Positions 56,879-64,000 of a stretch of DNA of 64,000 nucleotides are shown here, piece by piece (positions within the stretch are counted from its first letter, which is position 1; the number at the start of each line of letters is the position of its first letter). The notes beneath the pieces are model-generated. The model had not been told where the DNA came from. It ran no database searches and worked only from the letters and a program-made list of their open reading frames with translations. The position numbers and the translations under genes were made by a program. Origin of the DNA: Fen-183 sp036504335 (GTDB taxonomy: Bacteria; Acidobacteriota; Thermoanaerobaculia; UBA5066); assembly GCA_036504335.1 (NCBI GenBank), contig DASXVJ010000001.1, positions 248,001 through 312,000 on the forward strand, given 5' to 3'.

Positions 56879-57435
56879 CGGAAAGGAAGGCGGACGTGGA
56901 AAGAAAGACCGAAGACACTGCGACGACCCAGTACCTCGCCTTCTTTCTCGCGGGGGACGAGTGCGCGATCGGGATCCTCCGCGTCAAGGAGATCATCGAG
57001 TTCGACTCCGTCACGCGCGTCCCGGCGACGCCGCCGTGGGTGCGCGGCGTCATGAACCTCCGCGGGAGCGTCGTCCCGGTCATCGACCTCGCCGTGAAAT
57101 TCGGCCTGCCCCCGAGCACCGTGACGCGCCGGACGTGCATCGTCGTCGTCGAGACGGACCTCGAGGGCGAGCGCGTCGTGATGGGCGTCATGGCGGACTC
57201 CGTGAGCCAGGTCCTCGACGTCGCGCCGGGAGACATCGAGCCCGCCCCCGCCTTCGGGACGTCCGTGCGCGTCGACTACCTCCTCGGCCTCGGCCGGCTC
57301 AAGGACCGGTTCGTCCTGCTTCTCGACATCGACCGCGTCCTCTCGGCCGCCGAGCTGCTCAAAGTCACCGGCGTCGAGCCCGCCGCGGCGGCCGCCGCCG
57401 CGGCGCCCGAAACGCAATCCGCTCCCGGACACTGA
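56875..57435 (+). CDS. cheW: CheW coupling protein
   Basis: 186 residues with an 18-residue N-terminal extension and a 25-residue Ala-rich C-terminal tail around a complete CheW fold: QYLAFFLAGDECAIGILRVKEIIEF, VMNLRGSVVPVIDLAVKFGLP, VGMADSV-like VMGVMADSVSQVLDV and LLGLGRLKDRFVLLLDIDRVL. Couples CheA to receptors. GTG 56875 overlaps the MCP stop; GTG 56896 with GGAAGG upstream is an equal alternative. Confidence 0.92.
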   Translation: MTERKADVERKTEDTATTQYLAFFLAGDECAIGILRVKEIIEFDSVTRVPATPPWVRGVMNLRGSVVPVIDLAVKFGLPPSTVTRRTCIVVVETDLEGERVVMGVMADSVSQVLDVAPGDIEPAPAFGTSVRVDYLLGLGRLKDRFVLLLDIDRVLSAAELLKVTGVEPAAAAAAAAPETQSAPGH

Positions 57436-57457
57436 GAACACGGAAAAGGAGAACGAG

Positions 57458-58030
57458 ATGAAGCCCATGCTCAAGACGTTCGCCGCCGCGCTCGCGGCCC
57501 TCGGCCTCGCGGGACCCGTCCAGGCCTTCGAAATCACGGCCTCGATGCAGAAGGAGCTGACCCGCCAGGCCGAATCCGTCAAGGCCCTCGCCGCGAACCC
57601 CGCCGTCGTCAAGGCCGTCCTCGACCAGAACGAGAAGGGGCCGATCGAGGGCATGACCAACGACAAGTGGAAGGCCGTGCGCCGCAGCGACGACCTCATC
57701 AAGGGGTTCGTGAAGAACGACGCCGGCAAGGTCCTCGGCCAGAAGCTCGACGCCTCCGACGGCCTCTGGGTGCGCGCGTTCCTCTCGGCGGCGGGCGGGG
57801 AGAAGGTCGCCTTCACGGAAAAGACGATCAGCTATCTCCACGCGGGCCAGCCGAAGTTCGACGTCCCGTTCTCGACCGGCAAGGTGTGGCAGGGGCCGCC
57901 CGAGCTCGACACGGTCACGGAGACGCACGACGTCCAGATCGCGGCGCCCGTGATGTCGGGCGGCAAGCCCGTCGGCGTCCTCATCGTCGGGGTGAACCTG
58001 TCCCGGCTCTCGAAGTCCATCGCGAAGTAA
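57458..58030 (+). CDS. Secreted single-Cache-like sensor protein (copy 1)
   Basis: 190 residues: signal peptide (LKTFAAALAALGLAGPVQA), then one PDC/Cache-like domain without any membrane anchor. Typical marks: long N-terminal helix (TASMQKELTRQAESVKALAANPAVVKAVLDQN), a binding-pocket strand SYLHAGQPKFDVPFS, and the C-terminal HDVQIAAPVMSGGKPVGVLIVGVNLSRL. Over half its positions agree with the next gene. Likely a soluble periplasmic ligand-binding partner of the flanking MCPs. ATG after AAAAGGAG. Confidence 0.75.
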   Translation: MKPMLKTFAAALAALGLAGPVQAFEITASMQKELTRQAESVKALAANPAVVKAVLDQNEKGPIEGMTNDKWKAVRRSDDLIKGFVKNDAGKVLGQKLDASDGLWVRAFLSAAGGEKVAFTEKTISYLHAGQPKFDVPFSTGKVWQGPPELDTVTETHDVQIAAPVMSGGKPVGVLIVGVNLSRLSKSIAK

Positions 58031-58052
58031 TCCAACCCGGAGGTAAGCCGTC

Positions 58053-58625
58053 ATGACCCGAAAGATCCTGACCCTCGCCGTTCTCCTCGCCTGCGTCCTG
58101 GCCGGCCGGGCGCGTGCGACGTTCGAGATGACCGCCGCGCTCCAGAAAGAGCTCGACCGGCACGTCGAGAAGATCAAGGCATGGGCGCTCGACCCGGCCC
58201 TCGTGAAGGCCGTCTTCTGGGAGGGCAAGAAGGGGCCGATCGCCGGGATGGACAACGAGAAGTGGCGGACGGTGCGCCGCAGCGACGATCTCGTCCGGAG
58301 CTTCCTGGGCAGCGACGCCGGAAGGCTGCTCGCCAGGAAGATCGAGGGCTCGAACGGCCTCTACGTGCGCGCGTTCGTCTGCGGCGCCCGGGGCGAGCAG
58401 ATCGCGTCCACCGAGAAGACCGACAGCTACCTCTTCGGCGGCCAGCCGCGGTTCGACGTCCCGTTCACGACCGCCATGACGTGGCAGGGCCCGCCGGAGC
58501 TCGACGCGGACTCGGACGCGCACGACGTCCAGATCGCGGCGCCCGTGATCGCGAGCGGCCGGACGATCGGCGTCCTCGTCGTGGGCGTCAACCTCACGAA
58601 GCTCGAAAAGACGGTCGGGAAGTAA
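58053..58625 (+). CDS. Secreted single-Cache-like sensor protein (copy 2)
   Basis: 190 residues, same length and layout as copy 1: signal peptide (LTLAVLLACVLAGRARA), helix TAALQKELDRHVEKIKAWALDPALVKAVFWEGKKGP, SYLFGGQPRFDVPFT and HDVQIAAPVIASGRTIGVLVVGVNLTKL. One internal cysteine (FVCGARG) is absent in copy 1. Divergent pocket residues (HAGQPK against FGGQPR; FSTGKVWQG against FTTAMTWQG) suggest a different ligand. Preceded by GGAGG. Confidence 0.75.
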   Translation: MTRKILTLAVLLACVLAGRARATFEMTAALQKELDRHVEKIKAWALDPALVKAVFWEGKKGPIAGMDNEKWRTVRRSDDLVRSFLGSDAGRLLARKIEGSNGLYVRAFVCGARGEQIASTEKTDSYLFGGQPRFDVPFTTAMTWQGPPELDADSDAHDVQIAAPVIASGRTIGVLVVGVNLTKLEKTVGK

Positions 58626-58647
58626 CGGACCCGCGAAGGAGACCCCC

Positions 58648-60318
58648 ATGGGCAAGACCATCAATCTGCGGACGAAGTTCATCGGAGCGTTCATCCTCGG
58701 GAGTCTCCTCGGCGCCAGCGCCGTCGTCTGGAACCTCGCGAACTTCCGCTGGGCGGCCTCGGCCTTCCAGGTCGCGACGAAGGAGAACCTCCCCGCGCTC
58801 GCGTCGATCGCGGAGCTGGACCGGGCCATGGAGCGCGCGCGCGTCCAGGAGCGGAGCCTCATGCTCGTCCGGCAGACGTCGGAAGACGCCGTGCGGGCGC
58901 GCAAGGAGCACGGCCAGCTCCTCGCGCTCACGAAGGCGGCGTGGACGCGGTACAAGGCGATCCCGTCCGGCGAGGACGAGAAGGCGCTCCAGCCCGAATT
59001 CGAGGCCGCGTACACGGAATGGGAGAAGGCGTCCCTCGAGGCCGTCCGACTCCTCGGGCAGGAATCCACCGACGCGCGCAAGGACGCGATCGAGATCTCC
59101 ATGAGCGAGGGCGAACGGAAGTTCGAGAAGGCGCGTGCCGTGCTCGGCAAGCTGGCCTCCGTCCGGCAGAAGAGCGCCGAGACGTTTGCCGAGCAGATCC
59201 GCGGGACGTCCACGAAGACGACGATCATGACCGTCGTCGTGATCCTCGGGCTCATCGCGTCCGGCGTCGTGGCGGGGCTCCTCTTCGCGCGCATGATCGT
59301 GGGCTCGCTCGTCGACGTCGCCGCGCAGGCGCGGCGGGCGGCGGGCGGCGACCTCGGCGCGCGGATCGCCGTGCACGGCGCGGACGAACTCGGCGACATG
59401 GCCGCGTCCCTGAACGGGATGCTCGAGACGTTCGAAGGCGTGATCGCCCAGGTCCAGCGCTCGACGACGCAGACGGCGGACGCGTCGCGCCAGCTCGCGT
59501 CCGGCTCCGAGCAGCTCTCGAGCGGCGCGGGAGAGCAGGCGTCCTCGATCGAGGAGACGTCCGCGTCTCTCGAGGAGATGAGCGCCTCGATCACCCAGAA
59601 CGCCGAGAACAGCAAGCGGATGGAGGAGATGGCCGTCCAGGGCGTGCGCGAAGGCGAAGCCAGCGAGAGAGCCGTCACCGAGACGCTCTCCGCGATGAAG
59701 TCCATCGCCGAGAAGATCTCCTTCGTCGAGGACATCGCCTACCAGACGAACCTCCTGGCCCTGAACGCCGCGATCGAGGCGGCGCGGGCCGGCGAGCACG
59801 GGCGCGGCTTCGCGGTCGTGGCCGCCGAGGTGCGCAAGCTCGCCGAGCGCAGCCAGGCCGCCGCCCGCGACATCAGCGGCCTCTCCGGCTCGAGCGTGAG
59901 CGTCGCCGAGCGGGCGAGCCAGTCCCTTTCCGTCCTCGTTCCCGCCCTCCGCAAGACGACGGAGCTCGTCCAGGAGGTCGCGGCGGCGTCGCGCGAGCAG
60001 GCGTCCGGCGTCGTCCAGGTCAACCGCGCGATGACGCAGGTCGACCAGGTCACCCAGCGCAACGCGGCCGCGGCGGAGGAGTTCGCCGCGACGTCCGAGG
60101 AGATGGCGACGCAGGCCGAGGGCCTCCAGCAGGTCCTCGCCTTCTTCCGCGGCGGCGCCCCGGCGCCCCTGCCGGCCCGCGCCGAGATGCACGCGGCGGC
60201 GCCTGCGCCACGGGTGCGCGCGCCGAGGCGCAACGTCCTGTCCTCGCCGGGAGTCGTCGTCGCCAACCGCGCCTCGGGAACGCATGCGGAACCGGACCGT
60301 CACTTCAGGCGCTTCTGA
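58648..60318 (+). CDS. Methyl-accepting chemoreceptor (second, 4HB type)
   Basis: 556 residues. TM1 about 10-28, periplasmic helical domain about 40-185, TM2 about 190-210, HAMP about 212-265, signalling domain with EDIAYQTNLLALNAAIEAARAGEHGRGFAVVAAEVRKLAERS. Strongly similar to the MCP at 55286 in the cytoplasmic half but with a different sensor half. C-terminal tail is basic (RRNVLSSPG and HFRRF) without a CheR pentapeptide. ATG after GAAGGAG. The end overlaps cheR by 35 bp. Confidence 0.93.
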   Translation: MGKTINLRTKFIGAFILGSLLGASAVVWNLANFRWAASAFQVATKENLPALASIAELDRAMERARVQERSLMLVRQTSEDAVRARKEHGQLLALTKAAWTRYKAIPSGEDEKALQPEFEAAYTEWEKASLEAVRLLGQESTDARKDAIEISMSEGERKFEKARAVLGKLASVRQKSAETFAEQIRGTSTKTTIMTVVVILGLIASGVVAGLLFARMIVGSLVDVAAQARRAAGGDLGARIAVHGADELGDMAASLNGMLETFEGVIAQVQRSTTQTADASRQLASGSEQLSSGAGEQASSIEETSASLEEMSASITQNAENSKRMEEMAVQGVREGEASERAVTETLSAMKSIAEKISFVEDIAYQTNLLALNAAIEAARAGEHGRGFAVVAAEVRKLAERSQAAARDISGLSGSSVSVAERASQSLSVLVPALRKTTELVQEVAAASREQASGVVQVNRAMTQVDQVTQRNAAAAEEFAATSEEMATQAEGLQQVLAFFRGGAPAPLPARAEMHAAAPAPRVRAPRRNVLSSPGVVVANRASGTHAEPDRHFRRF

Positions 60319-61207
60319 GCCGGGGGCGCGCGCGGAGCGGCCGGACGCAAGTCCGATCGCGACGCGTGTCTTCCGCAGCTTCCAGGCGGTGATCCGCCGC
60401 GAGTCGGGCATCAGCCTCTCGGACGCGAAGAAGGCGCTCCTCGTGGGGCGGCTCGCGCGCCGCATGCGCGAGCTCGGGATCGAGGACCACGAGGAGTACC
60501 TCGAGCGCGTCGAGGCGGACGCCGGCGAGCGCGTCGTCATGCTCGACGCGATCGCGACGAACGAGACGCACTTCTTCCGCGAGCCGGCGCAGTTCACGTT
60601 CCTCCGGGAGACGGCGTTCCCGCGCTGGCTCGAGGCGGCGGCGGCCGGGAAGCGGCCGCGGCGGCTTCGGGTCTGGAGCGCCGGCTGCTCGACGGGAGAG
60701 GAGCCGTACACGCTCGCGATGCTCCTCGTCTCGTTCTTCCCGCGGGACTGGGACCTCGAGGTGCGCGCGACCGACCTCTCGACGAAGGCGCTCGCGCGCG
60801 CCGAGGCGGCGGTGTGGCCCATCGAGAGGGCGCGCGAGATTCCGCCCGCGCTCCTGAAGACGTACATGCTCCGAGGCACCGGCCCGGAAGAAGGCCGGAT
60901 GAAGGCCGGCCCCGAGATCCGCGCGCTCGTCCGGTTCGAGCGCCTGAACCTCGCCGACGACAGCTGGGCCGAGGGCGGCCCGTTCGACGCGATCCTCTGC
61001 CGGAACGTCCTCATCTACTTCGACGCCGAGGGCAAGCGCCGCGCGGTCTCGCGGCTCCTCGACCACCTCGCGGAGGGCGGCCTGTTCTTCGTCGGCCACG
61101 CGGAGAGCCTGAACGGAATCACGGACCGCGTGCGGCCCGTGATGCCCTGCGTCTACACCGCGGGAGACGCGCCGGCCGCCCGCGGAAGGGTCCGGGCCCG
61201 GGCGTGA
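60284..61207 (+). CDS. cheR: Chemotaxis methyltransferase CheR
   Basis: 307 residues. N-terminal helical domain about 28-100 (FQAVIRRESGISLSDAKKALLVGRLARRMRELG, ATNETHFFREP), SAM domain with LRVWSAGCSTGEEPYTLAMLL, EVRATDLSTKALARAEAAVWP, FDAILCRNVLIYFD and GGLFFVGHAESLNG. Methylates Glu residues of the MCPs. It starts within the MCP gene; the first 25 residues encoded there are non-conserved, so the true start could be a little later, but no other good start exists. Confidence 0.94.
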   Translation: MRNRTVTSGASEPGARAERPDASPIATRVFRSFQAVIRRESGISLSDAKKALLVGRLARRMRELGIEDHEEYLERVEADAGERVVMLDAIATNETHFFREPAQFTFLRETAFPRWLEAAAAGKRPRRLRVWSAGCSTGEEPYTLAMLLVSFFPRDWDLEVRATDLSTKALARAEAAVWPIERAREIPPALLKTYMLRGTGPEEGRMKAGPEIRALVRFERLNLADDSWAEGGPFDAILCRNVLIYFDAEGKRRAVSRLLDHLAEGGLFFVGHAESLNGITDRVRPVMPCVYTAGDAPAARGRVRARA

Positions 61208-62286
61208 GCACGGCGCCGCGTCCCCGCGTCCTCGTGATCGACGACTCGGCGCTCGTCCGCCAGGTCCTCGCCGGCGTCCTCAAGCGAGAGGGCCACGAGG
61301 TGGACGTCGCGGCGGACCCGATCATCGCGTTCGAGAAGATGAAGAAGGCGCGGCCGGACGTGATCCTCCTCGACCTCGAGATGCCGCGGATGGACGGGCT
61401 CACGTTCCTCCGCAGGCTCATGAGCACGGACCCGATCCCCGTCGTCGTCTGCTCGGCGCTCACGGGCCCGGGCACGGAGGCGGCGCTCCGGGCGCTCGAG
61501 GAGGGCGCCGTCGAGATCGTCACGAAGCCGCGCCTCGGCGTGCAGGGCTTCCTCGAGGACTCGGCGACGCTCCTGACCGAGGCCGTCGCGGGCGCCGCGA
61601 AGGCCCGCGTGCGCCGGCGCGCTCCCGCGCCGCTGCCCCGCGAGGCGAGCGTGTCGGCGAAGGCGGCGTTCCCGGCCCGGTTCACGCCCCTCACGATCAC
61701 GACGGCCCGCGTCGTCGTGGTCGCCGCGTCGACGGGCGGAACCGAGGCGCTCCGCGTCCTCCTCGAGGAGCTCCCCCCGGACGGGCCGGGCGTCGTCATC
61801 GTCCAGCACATGCCGGAGCTCTTCACCGCCGCGTTCGCGCGGCGCCTGAACGAGCGCTGCCGGATCGAGGTCAAGGAGGCCGAGAACGGCGACCGCGTCC
61901 TCGAGGGGCGCGCGCTCGTCGCGCCGGGCAACCGGCACACGCGCCTCCGCCGCACGGGGATGCACTACGCGGTGGAGGTCACGGACGGCCCGCTCGTCAC
62001 GCGCCACCGCCCGAGCGCCGACGTCCTCTTCTGGTCGGCCGCGCAGGCGGCGGGCGTCAACGGGGTCGGCGTCATCCTCACCGGGATGGGGACCGACGGC
62101 GCCGACGGCCTCCTCGAGATGAAACTCGCGGGCGCCCACACGATCGCGCAGGACGAGGCGACCTGCGTCGTCTTCGGGATGCCCGGAACGGCCGTCGCGC
62201 GCGGCGCCGTCCACGAGGTGCTGCCCCTGCCCCGGATCGCGGCGGCGATCCTCCGCGCCGCGAAGGCCGAGAGGGCCGCGCGGTGA
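61204..62286 (+). CDS. cheB: Chemotaxis methylesterase CheB
   Basis: 360 residues. Receiver 8-120 with DD 13-14, Asp57 (VILLDLEMPRMDG) and Thr/Ser (VVCSALTG); linker; CheB esterase with catalytic Ser (VAASTGGTEAL), His (IVQHMPELFT) and Asp (ILTGMGTDGADGLL). Removes methyl groups and deamidates MCPs when phosphorylated by CheA. GTGA overlap with cheR. Confidence 0.95.
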   Translation: MSTAPRPRVLVIDDSALVRQVLAGVLKREGHEVDVAADPIIAFEKMKKARPDVILLDLEMPRMDGLTFLRRLMSTDPIPVVVCSALTGPGTEAALRALEEGAVEIVTKPRLGVQGFLEDSATLLTEAVAGAAKARVRRRAPAPLPREASVSAKAAFPARFTPLTITTARVVVVAASTGGTEALRVLLEELPPDGPGVVIVQHMPELFTAAFARRLNERCRIEVKEAENGDRVLEGRALVAPGNRHTRLRRTGMHYAVEVTDGPLVTRHRPSADVLFWSAAQAAGVNGVGVILTGMGTDGADGLLEMKLAGAHTIAQDEATCVVFGMPGTAVARGAVHEVLPLPRIAAAILRAAKAERAAR

Positions 62287-63119
62287 CGCCGAAGGGCGCC
62301 GCGGCCGCCGCGCCGGCCGCGGACGAGGAGGTGAGCCGCCTTCTCTCCCACGGGTTCCTGTCGATGGCGTTCCAGCCGATCGTCGAGATCGAGACCGGCC
62401 GGAAGCTCGGGTTCGAAGCGCTCCTGCGCGGCCCGCGCGGGACGCCGCTGTCGCTGCCCGGCATTCTCTTCGGAAGCGGGCGCGCGCTCTCGGGCGACGT
62501 GCTCCGTCAGCTCGACCTCGCGTGCGTGGACGCGGCCCTGCGCTCCGGCGGCGCGCTCCCGAAAGGCGCGCTCCTCTTCATCAACATCCAGACCGGGGCG
62601 ACGTCCCTCGCCGGCCGCGAGCTCTTCTCGCTCATGGAGGCGCTCGAGATCGACCCGAAGAGCGTCGTTCTCGAGGTCTCCGAGACGCTGGCGGACGGCG
62701 CGAGGGCGCGCGCGATCGCGAAGCGCCTCCTCCCGTTCCGCAGGAAAGGCGTCCGCCTCGCGCTCGACGACGTCGGCGTCCGGGTCCCGTGGCTCTCGCA
62801 CCTCCTGCACCTCGAGCCCGAGTGGGTCAAGGTGGACCGCTCGTTCGTCCGGAACGTCCACCGCAGCCCGCGCATGGCGGATCTGCTCCTCGGGCTGCGC
62901 GAGCTGACCGGCCGGATGGGCGCGCGCGTCATCGCCGAGGGAATCGAGTCGGCGGAGGACGCGCGGGCGCTCTCGCGGGTGGGCATTCCCCTCGGGCAGG
63001 GCAGGCGGTTCGGGCGGCCCGCTCCGGCCGAAGCGTGGCTGGACAGGCCCGCGCGCCGGAACCTCTGGAAGCGGCCCGTGGACGCGATCCACGTCCGGCC
63101 GGGCCGCGCGCGGCTCTGA
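62283..63119 (+). CDS. EAL-domain c-di-GMP phosphodiesterase (putative)
   Basis: 278 residues, one EAL domain with a short N-terminal tail. Catalytic positions present: EALLRG (about 45), NIQT, Glu in VVLEVSETL, LALDDVGVR (DDVG in place of DDFG), VKVDRSFVR and VIAEGIES, plus GQGRRFGRP. So it can probably hydrolyse c-di-GMP to pGpG, although the changed DDFG loop may affect dimer activation. Last gene of the chemosensory run (GTGA overlap with cheB), giving the cluster a possible c-di-GMP output. Confidence 0.88.
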   Translation: MTPKGAAAAAPAADEEVSRLLSHGFLSMAFQPIVEIETGRKLGFEALLRGPRGTPLSLPGILFGSGRALSGDVLRQLDLACVDAALRSGGALPKGALLFINIQTGATSLAGRELFSLMEALEIDPKSVVLEVSETLADGARARAIAKRLLPFRRKGVRLALDDVGVRVPWLSHLLHLEPEWVKVDRSFVRNVHRSPRMADLLLGLRELTGRMGARVIAEGIESAEDARALSRVGIPLGQGRRFGRPAPAEAWLDRPARRNLWKRPVDAIHVRPGRARL

Positions 63120-63135
63120 CCGCGGCGGCCCGCGG
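63120..63135. terminator. Palindrome between convergent EAL and cutA genes
   Basis: CCGCGG-CGGC-CCGCGG, a perfect 6-bp GC stem exactly between two convergent stops. No T-tract on either side, so it is a weak terminator candidate. Confidence 0.3.
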
Positions 63136-63140
63136 CTCCG

Positions 63141-63530
63141 TCAGTCGATCGTCGCCTCGCCGGGCTCGTCGTCCTCGTCGTCGTCACTCGCATCGCCGGT
63201 CGACGAGTCGTGCACCCAGGCCGCGAACGCGGAGTCGGCCATCGCGGCGGGGAACGCGGCGATCTCGGGCAGCTCGTAGGCGTTCAGCTCCTTGATCACG
63301 CCGCGGACGGCCTCGAAGTTCGACGCGAGCGTCTTGACGACGAGCAGCAGCTCGGCGTCCTGCTGCACCTTGCCCTTCCAGCGGAAGATCGACCGCACGC
63401 CGGGCAGGATGTTCACGCAGGCCGCGAGGCGCCGCTTCACGAGCGCGTGCGCGATGTCGAGCGCCTGCTGCTCGGTGCCGACGGACGTGAGGACCGCGAG
63501 GAGGGCGGGGGGAGAGGCGTCTTTGGCCAC
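63141..63530 (-). CDS. cutA: CutA1 family protein
   Basis: 129 residues with a CutA1 ferredoxin-like fold: LAVLTSVGTEQQALDIAHALVKRRLAACVNILPGVRSIFRWKGKVQQDAELLLVVKT, then VIKELNAYELPEIAAFP. Trimeric; often linked to copper tolerance, though the mechanism is unsettled. The C-terminal 25 residues are a very acidic Asp/Glu tail (SDDDEDDEPGE) beyond the usual end. Start GTG; TACCTT ends 6 nt upstream. Confidence 0.93.
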   Translation of the reverse strand: MAKDASPPALLAVLTSVGTEQQALDIAHALVKRRLAACVNILPGVRSIFRWKGKVQQDAELLLVVKTLASNFEAVRGVIKELNAYELPEIAAFPAAMADSAFAAWVHDSSTGDASDDDEDDEPGEATID

Positions 63531-63536
63531 GGGCTC

Positions 63537-63542
63537 AAGGTA
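63537..63542 (-). promoter_or_regulatory. -10 element TACCTT before cutA
   Basis: TACCTT on the minus strand ends exactly 6 nt before the cutA GTG. No ribosome-binding site; recurrent leaderless arrangement. Confidence 0.45.
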
Positions 63543-63578
63543 GAAGCCCGGAGCCCCGGCGTCAAGCGGCAGGATTGA

Positions 63579-63857
63579 TCAGGCGATCTCCTTCTTGAGG
63601 CGTTCGGCGAGGAACTGCTTCAGGAGCGACTGGTAAGGGACGTCGCGCTTGTTCGCCAGGACCTTGAGCCGACCGATCATCGATTCGGGGAGCCGCAGCG
63701 AGATTGTTCGCAGAGAGGGTTTCAAGTGCGGAAACGACGGCCGGTCGGCGCGACGCCAGTCGACGTAAGCGTTCGAATCGTGAGAGGCCCAGAACCGACG
63801 CTCCGCCTCGGCGGATGCGAACGAGGAAATCTGCTTACGCTCTCGCTTGCTCTTCAC
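63579..63857 (-). CDS. CopG-type antitoxin (BrnA-like), orphan
   Basis: 92 residues. The N terminus (FASAEAERRFWASHDSNAYVDW) is the toxin-wrapping part of the CopG-antitoxin/BrnA families; the C terminus RTISLRLPESMIGRLKVLANKRDVPYQSLLKQFLAERL is a ribbon-helix-helix DNA-binding fold. It would repress its own promoter and neutralise a toxin. GTG with GGAGG 8 nt upstream. No toxin frame is visible upstream before the window's end. Confidence 0.85.
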   Translation of the reverse strand: MKSKRERKQISSFASAEAERRFWASHDSNAYVDWRRADRPSFPHLKPSLRTISLRLPESMIGRLKVLANKRDVPYQSLLKQFLAERLKKEIA

Positions 63858-63942
63858 TCATCGAGCCTCCCAGAACGTTGCGACGGATTCAAGCCGGCCG
63901 TTCCGAATGAAGCACTGCCTCCCCGGTCGGCGACCTGACGAT

Positions 63943-64000
63943 TCAGGCGGCGTTCAGCCTCCGCCCGAGGACGAAGAGCGGCCCGCCGGCGAGAAGGATG
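63943..64000 (-). CDS. C-terminal end of a gene with a hydrophobic tail (partial)
   Basis: An open minus-strand frame runs off the right edge and ends ILLAGGPLFVLGRRLNAA before its stop. Hydrophobic stretch then Arg-Arg resembles the end of C-terminally anchored surface proteins such as the VPALSP pair, but the diagnostic motif would be outside the window. Confidence 0.35.
   Translation of the reverse strand, partial: ILLAGGPLFVLGRRLNAA

Noticed and set aside
63858..63942. Toxin gene upstream of the antitoxin
   Set aside because: The reading frame ending VATFWEAR just before the antitoxin has no start codon and a stop 90 bp upstream.

Overview
The window is about 70% GC and almost fully coding: some 61 genes in short, overlapping transcription units on both strands, one tRNA gene, and no phage, insertion sequence or CRISPR array. 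Gene content (Ser/Thr kinase with TPRs, DUF4388 and GAF proteins, DivIVA, PAS/NtrC two-component genes, a full chemosensory cluster, SelB, 'VPALSP' C-terminal anchor proteins, UbiX/UbiA) fits a high-GC Gram-negative-type bacterium. Acidobacteriota (Thermoanaerobaculia-like) is my best guess. This is inference from gene content, not a phylogenetic placement.

Layout. 1-4.5 kb: YjbQ, a TPR Ser/Thr kinase, a small membrane protein, a rhodanese and an SRPBCC lipid-transfer-like protein. 4.5-10.9 kb: a radical SAM enzyme divergent from a DUF547 protein, a subtilase-like protein, a Fur regulator, a photolyase and a GT-C-like membrane protein. 10.9-21.4 kb: a lytic transglycosylase and a GAF/coiled-coil protein divergent from a macromolecular-synthesis operon (rpsU-mutS2-dnaG-rpoD) and tRNA(CAU). 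21.5-27.6 kb: zinc-ribbon coiled-coil protein, RNase H, YggS, a rhomboid-like pseudoprotease, DivIVA, and histidine-degradation genes (hutI, formimidoyl-THF cyclodeaminase). 27.6-38.7 kb: a PHP nuclease without polymerase core, a GT-C membrane protein, polA, a TonB-C-like protein, selB, a COG2509 flavoprotein, a CYTH protein and a sugar nucleotidyltransferase. 38.7-46 kb: pilin, ComEA and two VPALSP proteins on the minus strand; ubiX, ubiA, deoxynucleoside kinase, a stand-alone PanC C-terminal domain, a zinc-ribbon protein and a Cys/Met PLP enzyme on the plus strand.

46-63.1 kb is the most notable region. A PAS histidine kinase and an NtrC-type sigma54 activator are followed by a near-consensus sigma54 promoter (49445-49460). 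Behind it lies an uninterrupted run of 15 genes: two single-domain response regulators, DUF4388/GAF and two GAF coiled-coil proteins, CheD, CheA (no P2 domain), an MCP, CheW, two tandem-duplicated secreted Cache-like proteins, a second MCP, CheR, CheB and an EAL protein. No flagellar or pilus genes accompany it, so the output may be c-di-GMP or another cellular process rather than swimming. CutA and an orphan CopG-type antitoxin close the window.

Two regulatory patterns recur. Many first genes of transcription units lack a Shine-Dalgarno sequence and instead carry TANNNT 5-9 nt before the start codon, indicating leaderless mRNAs. An intrinsic terminator lies inside the first codons of mutS2, apparently separating rpsU from mutS2-dnaG-rpoD. 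Two genes (slt-like and hutI) appear to start at CTG.
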